From Ciborinia camelliae (taxonomy: Eukaryota; Ascomycota; Leotiomycetes; Helotiales; Sclerotiniaceae), in assembly GCA_025890175.1 (NCBI GenBank), contig JANPYM010000008.1, positions 611,337-675,336 on the forward strand: a stretch of 64,000 bases of DNA, written 5' to 3'. A model generated the notes under the pieces. That model ran no database searches and was not told where the DNA came from. It saw nothing but the letters and a program-made list of their open reading frames with translations. Numbering within the stretch: position 1 is the stretch's first letter; each line of letters begins with the position of its first letter. This document shows positions 58,201 to 64,000 of the stretch, piece by piece. Both the position numbers and the translations under genes were made by a program.

Positions 58201-61200
58201 ATTTTAATTTTAATTAATAATAAGAAAGTTAAAGAGTTTATATTATGATTATCAAGATTGAATATATATTAAAAAGTTTATTTAATTATATAAACAATAT
58301 TTTTCGGAATAATATTTAATTATAATATTTTTTTTGATAAGTTTAGATATAAATAAAATTTTTTAATATTTTTTAAAATTTTATTTTTTGGAATATTATT
58401 TTGTATATTTATATATTTATATTAATATTATTTAGGATATTTAAAGGTTAGATTTATTTTTTTAATAATTGTATTATAAAAAAAGTTTTTATATTTAAAG
58501 AAAATTTATGTATTATTATTTTTTTGTATTATTATAAAACTTTTAAAAATATATATTTAAAAATTATATAAATTTTTTTTATTTTTGTTAAATAATATTT
58601 TATTATATTTATAAAGTTTTTAATATTTGAAATTGATATTAAAAATAATGAAAACAATTTTTTAAAATGTAAAAATAATAAAATGTATTAAAAAACAATT
58701 ATTTTATAAAAACTTTTATTGATATAAATATTTAAAATTTTTAAATTATTTATTATGTATAAAAACTTAAATATTTTAAATATATTTTTAATAAATATCA
58801 AAAAAGTTTTTAAAAGAAATTATTAAATATTAAATATTATTAATTTGGAAATTAATATAATTTAATAGTTTTAATATATTAGTTGAATAGATTTAGTATT
58901 AGACAAATATATTATTTTTAATTAAAATAATTTTGTTATAATTAAAGTATTCGAATATAAAATAATTTTTTAATTTGATTTTGTTTTTATTTATAAAATG
59001 TTTTTTAAAAAATATAAAATATTTGTTTTGGTTATAAAAATAAAGATTTTTTTAAAACAAGATTTTATTATAAAATTACAAATAATAAACTTACAAAAAA
59101 GTTAATATATATTTGAATTGAGAGTTTTGTTTATGTGATATTTATATATTGTATTAATTAATGCAAAATTTTATAATTTTATATTAAAATTTAATAAATA
59201 ATAGTTTGGATTTAAATTCAAAGATATATTAAAAAATAATATTTTATTAAATTATAATTGGGATATTAAATTTTTATAATTATAATTTTAAAATTTTTTA
59301 TAAAAAATTATTTATTAATTGTTTTTAATTATTTAATATTAAATATATTATTTATTTATTGTTTTATATTTTATAATTTATTTATAAAATATATATAAAT
59401 ATATTATTATATTAATATTTATATATTTGTATTTTTTTTTGTTTATAATTTTTAATATTTAAAAAATAATAAAGAAATTGAAATATATAATAGTTTGTAA
59501 TATTTAATATTTATAAAATTATTATTTAGATTTGTATTATACTTTTTATTTCTATCGAAAATCTTATTAATTTATTATAATAAATTTATTAAACTCCATA
59601 TAACAATACTATATTATTTTTGAATATTAACTATTATTCGATATATTTTTTTAATTCAAATTTTTATAATATAAATATTCATTTTAAAATGTATTTCAAT
59701 TTTTAAATATAATTTATTATTGATTTTTTAGATTCAATTATAATAAATAATTTTGTTATTATTAATAAAATATAATACAATTTTAAAATCTAAATTGTTT
59801 TGATTAAAAATAATAAAACGGTAAAGTATAATAATATATTTTTTATTTTTAATTGGAAAAAATAAATAAAATTAAAAATTAGTTGAAAAGTTTATTATTT
59901 TATATAATTAATATTTATTATTTAATTATATTAATAAAATAAAAAATAAATAAAATATATTTATAAATAATATAATAAGATTTAAATCAATTTATATTTA
60001 TTGATATTTTTTTCAATTATTATATTCGAAGATTATAAATTTATATAAACAAATAAATATAATATTTAAAAATTAATGATATTATTATATTTATTTAATT
60101 TTTTATTATATATATTTTATTATTTGAAAAATTTTGAAAATAAATAAATATTTATTTTTTTATAATTTTTATTTATTTTTATTTAATAATTAAATTATAA
60201 TTGATATATTAAGCAATTAATAATAATAATATAGAAATTATAATAAAAATATAATAATATAATAAACTTTATTATAAAATCAAATCTAAATAATAAATAT
60301 ATATTGTAAATAATATTAATAAACATTTTGAATATATTATAAATTTTATAATAATTAATATTTATATTTTTTTGTTTTCAAATTATTTATATATTTGATA
60401 TATATTGGGCTAATATATTTCTTTTATATATAAAAAATATTATAAAATATTTATTTATTGTATTATAAAATTAATATTATTATTATTAAAATTATAAATA
60501 TTTATTTTTTAATTACAAAATCCAATTATTATTTTACAAAACAATATAATTTTTTTTAAGCTAAGTTTTTAATTAAAAAAAAGAACAATCCAAATTAATT
60601 AATAATATTTATAAATAATTTAAATATTAATTAATTATAAAATTTAATAAAAAATAAATAAAATAAAATAAAAATTAATATTATTAAAAATATATTAATA
60701 TTTAATAAATTTATAAATATAATGATATATTATTTATAAAATTAAAATTTAAAGAATTTAAAGGAAATTTTTTAAATATAAAATTGTTAAATATTAGTTT
60801 ATATTATGGATTTTCAATTTTGATGGGAAAATCAGAAATTTAAAGGGTAAATATAAATTTTCAATATCTTATTTGAGATTATTTATTTTTATATTTAAAT
60901 TGAATGTAAAGATAAACAATTTTGAATTAAATTGATTATTAATATTTATAATATATTATTATTTTTATTTTATTTTTTTTTTATTTAATATTATATTTTA
61001 TAAATAATTTTTAAATGATATAAATGTATTATTAATATTTTTTATATTAACAAAAGTTTTAATTAAATATAAAATATGTGATTAAAATATATTTCGAATA
61101 TTATTATTAGGTAATATTATAGATATTATTTATGGTAAATAATATAATCTTAATATAAAAGATAAAGGGATAATGAGATAAAATAATTGAAATAGGGTAA

Positions 61201-61757
61201 AGTGAAAATATATTTAATTAATTGGTAGGTTTAAAAAATTTTTTATTTTAAATAAATATTTTTTGTTTATTTATTTTTTAATAAATAAATTTTTGTTTTT
61301 ATAATTTTTTAGATATATAAATTTTATTTTTTAATAGTTTTTTGTAATAATATTAATATATTTTCGAAAAAAGAAATTATATTTATTTTATTAAAGTAAA
61401 ATATAAAAAAAATAATATAAAATAATTTTGTATTAAATAACGAAAAAAGTTAAAAAGAAAATCTGGGTAATATAGGGGTATTCAAAAATATATAAAAATA
61501 TATAAAAGTATATAGAAAAAAAATATATAAGAATATATAATTGAAGTATAAATAGTAAATTTTGAAATAGTAAGGGATTTTTTGTAAGTAATGAAAATAG
61601 TAAAATAAAAAAAAATAAGTTATAAGAAAATTTATAATTTGAAAAAAAATGAAATTGAAGATTTAATGATAAAATAATATTTAAAAAAATAAATTTCATT
61701 TTAGTTTTATATTTTATTTTGTTATAATTTAATTAATTAATTATATATAATATTATT

Positions 61758-61822
61758 ACAATTATAATTATATTATTATAATTATATTATTATAATTATA
61801 TTATTATAATTATATTATTATA
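61758..61822. repeat. 14-bp A+T tandem repeat
   Basis: About four units of ATTATAATTATATT inside the A+T block. Confidence 0.7.
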
Positions 61823-62600
61823 ATTTTTTATTAAAATTTTATTATAATATATTTTGAAAATATATTTTATTTATTTTAATATTTTAAATAAAATTTAATT
61901 TAAATATTAAGTATTTATTAAATATAGTATTATATATTTATCGAAAACTAATTGAAAAAAAAATAAAATAAAAATAAATATATTTAGAGAACAAATAATA
62001 TAAATAATATAGTTTGAATATATTAAAGATTTAGAATATATAGGTAATAAATAGTAAAATAAAGTACAATAATAAATATATAAGTATTATTAATAATAAA
62101 TATTATTAATTAATAATAAATAATATTTTAATTATATTATTAACAAACTATAATAGTATAAACAAAATCCAATTATTTTTTATTAATTATTTTAATTAAA
62201 TTAATTCTTTTTTATTAATTATTTTAATTATTATTAAATTAATAATATTTAATAAAAATATTAAATAAATATATTTTTTATTAAAAAAAAATATTTAATT
62301 TAATATTTATAATTTATTTATATTTTATTATATTTGAAATTTTAATTAAATATAAAATATTATAGATTTATATATATAATTTAATATATATTATAATAAA
62401 TTTATAAATTATATTTAAATTTATAATATAATAAATTTAATAATTGTTTTGATATTAATAATAAATTAATATAAATTATATATTTGATTTTTTTTATATT
62501 TATTTTAATATATATATTTAATTTAAAATATAAATTTGTATTAAAAAATATTAAAGAATTCTTTGATTTATTAATATTTCAAAAAAAAAAAAAATTCGGT

Positions 62601-64000
62601 TATTTATCTGATGTATAATGGTTTCTATAACCCTCCCCTTATTTCTAGGTATATTATACAAATACTTTCGTGGATTGGCATATATGTGCTGTGCTATGCG
62701 TGCTGTAGGAGGTAGGTAGGTAGGTAGGTATGAAAAGAAGCGTGACGCCAGATGAGAAAAATGAAATCGGCGGAATCTGCAGAATGTGTACATACTGTAA
62801 AACCTAACCCCCATCCGAACTATCCCACAGGGCTGTGAATCGTACCGTCCTGCAGATTTTCGAGATGGACGTGCTCCGTATGTATGTACATAGTTTGCCC
62901 GACACGTCGATGGAAAAGATGGCAGGAAAGAAAGCGAAGAGTTGTACAACGAGTGGTGCGTGGGTAGTTGCATGTGGATGTTGTACCTTTGGTTACCTCT
63001 GTATCATTGACTAGAACATCTTCAGAGAAGATATTAAGGGATCTGGGTAACGACGGAGTACGGAGGCAGGAGAATAAAAAATACGATGGATGAACACAGA
63101 CACAGGTACAGACACGGCGCAAATAATGCCAAAAGAATTTCAGACAGACAAGGCAAGAAAGAATTCTGCCTTCAATATTTAGGCGGTGACAAGCAGATGG
63201 TGAAAATTAATTTGTGGTGATGTGATTGCCCAACATGATTGGCCAGAAATGAAGAAAATGGAGTAAGCAGTAGAAGATAAATTGTTGGCATGCGTATTTA
63301 ATGTCGCACCATGATGCAGTAATGCAAGAGCCGATGTGCATATTCTGTATTGTGCATGCATTAATTCGTGAATGCGTGCATATATAATATATTCCCTGTA
63401 GAAATTTGGGCATTGGTTGTCAGATTGACGTTCCATTTATGGAGTATGTATGCTGGCTGACATTGGCATTATTGGAGAACTTGGAGAATCCTCAAGGTTT
63501 TGATTCAGGGGATGACTGGTATGATGGATATGATTACTCGAGTATCAGCGGAGGGTGAGGACCGTTATCTTCTCGAGGCTCAGATGATAAGTATGATGTG
63601 ACATGACAACAAAGCAATGATGAGATGGGAAAATGGGGGAGGTGATCTATGTATGGGGAATGATGATCTGTGAGATGTAGATAGAGGGGATGCAAATGGT
63701 GACATTATTAGAGGGGGCCTCGAAGCCTAGAAGGGGAAGCTCGAGGAAGATGATGGGAGAGCTCGGTTCGCAATGATGTAGATGGATATCTCCTCGATCC
63801 CCAGGTGAAGGATGAAGGAAGCAAGATCCGATGATGGAAAGATAAGAAGGAAGAAGATATGGAGGTGGATTAAGATGCAATGGGAGAAGATGTGCTGGGA
63901 AACCAACAATCAAATTCGCAATCCTATCAATGCAACGAACGAACGAATGCGTTAGTTGTAGCCGATCCGAACCAGTGGGAAAATTAATAACTTTGAGTTC
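62601..64000. other. Right flank, normal composition, no gene recognised
   Basis: Base composition returns to that of the left arm. A (GGTA)n run lies at 62711-62730. Small open frames on the minus strand show no similarity. The sequence from 63.5 kb is purine-rich on the plus strand and could be the CT-rich leader of a minus-strand gene or a 3' region; nothing can be called. Confidence 0.5.
62711..62730. repeat. (GGTA)n microsatellite
   Basis: Five perfect tetranucleotide units just outside the A+T block. The same motif occurs at 12.67, 17.5, 49.83 and 51.34 kb. Confidence 0.9.

Larger units (their letters stand above)
51570..62600. repeat. 11-kb extremely A+T-rich block, RIP-like eroded repeat DNA
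   Basis: Composition changes abruptly at about 51.57 kb and returns at about 62.6 kb. Inside, G and C are rare, TpA/ApT words dominate and no intact ORF is found; the longest frames are about 60-90 codons with Ile/Lys/Asn/Tyr/Phe only. In Pezizomycotina this is the usual result of repeat-induced point mutation on transposons, and such blocks also form centromeres and facultative heterochromatin. A weakly coding-like stretch at about 55.9-58.2 kb (plus) may be an eroded element. No LTR pair or terminal inverted repeat was recognised. The block contains an assembly gap. Confidence 0.8.

Noticed and set aside
61433..61699. 88-codon frame in the A+T block with membrane-protein-like composition.
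   Set aside because: Phe, Leu, Ile and Tyr follow automatically from extreme A+T content; a mitochondrial insertion was considered, but no mitochondrial gene is readable.
55000..62500. CRISPR-like or phage-like organisation.
   Set aside because: Repeats are irregular A+T words without constant spacers, and the context is eukaryotic.

Overview
The window looks like nuclear DNA of a filamentous ascomycete (Pezizomycotina). The genes have short introns (mostly 44-70 nt) with GT-AG borders and CTAAC/CTGAC-like branch sites, there are fungus-specific families (WSC, Zn2Cys6 regulators, UstYa/DUF3328), and an 11-kb A+T block resembles RIP-eroded repeat DNA. The style suggests a leotiomycete (Sclerotiniaceae-like), but that is only an impression; no marker here fixes the species.

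Region 1 (about 1-24 kb) is a housekeeping arm: a fused succinyl-CoA-synthetase-like protein (minus), a conserved 220-residue charged protein (plus), SUMO (minus), a Cmc4-type mitochondrial CHCH protein (plus), the nucleoporin Nup84/Nup107 (plus), a 1043-residue AT-hook protein (plus), a 3-kb microsatellite-rich spacer, and a 19-exon RING/SNF2 ATPase (minus). The spliced models for these genes were built by hand. Each closes in frame across all exons.

Region 2 (26-44.4 kb) is accessory. It holds an intact 1463-residue secreted protein (beta-propeller, HYDIN-like Ig segments, four WSC domains), an intact secreted aspartic protease and an intact multi-pass membrane protein. Between them lie four broken genes: an alpha/beta hydrolase, a Zn2Cys6 regulator, a cytochrome P450 and a UstYa-like DUF3328 protein. 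Together these read like the remains of a secondary-metabolite locus.

Region 3 (44.4-51.57 kb) is a gene-free, pyrimidine-biased spacer with microsatellites. Region 4 (51.57-62.6 kb) is an extremely A+T-rich block without intact genes. It contains a 10-N gap flanked by a 1192-bp direct duplication that looks perfect and is most likely an assembly artefact. Region 5 (62.6-64 kb) returns to normal composition without a recognisable gene.

Functional links: the RING/SNF2 protein carries two SUMO-interaction-like motifs and six psi-K-x-E sumoylation consensus sites, and SUMO itself is encoded about 12 kb away. The eroded P450, DUF3328, hydrolase and regulator genes may once have worked as one pathway. 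The most unusual proteins are the alpha+beta succinyl-CoA-synthetase fusion, whose ATP-grasp part has lost expected residues, and the propeller/HYDIN/WSC secreted protein.
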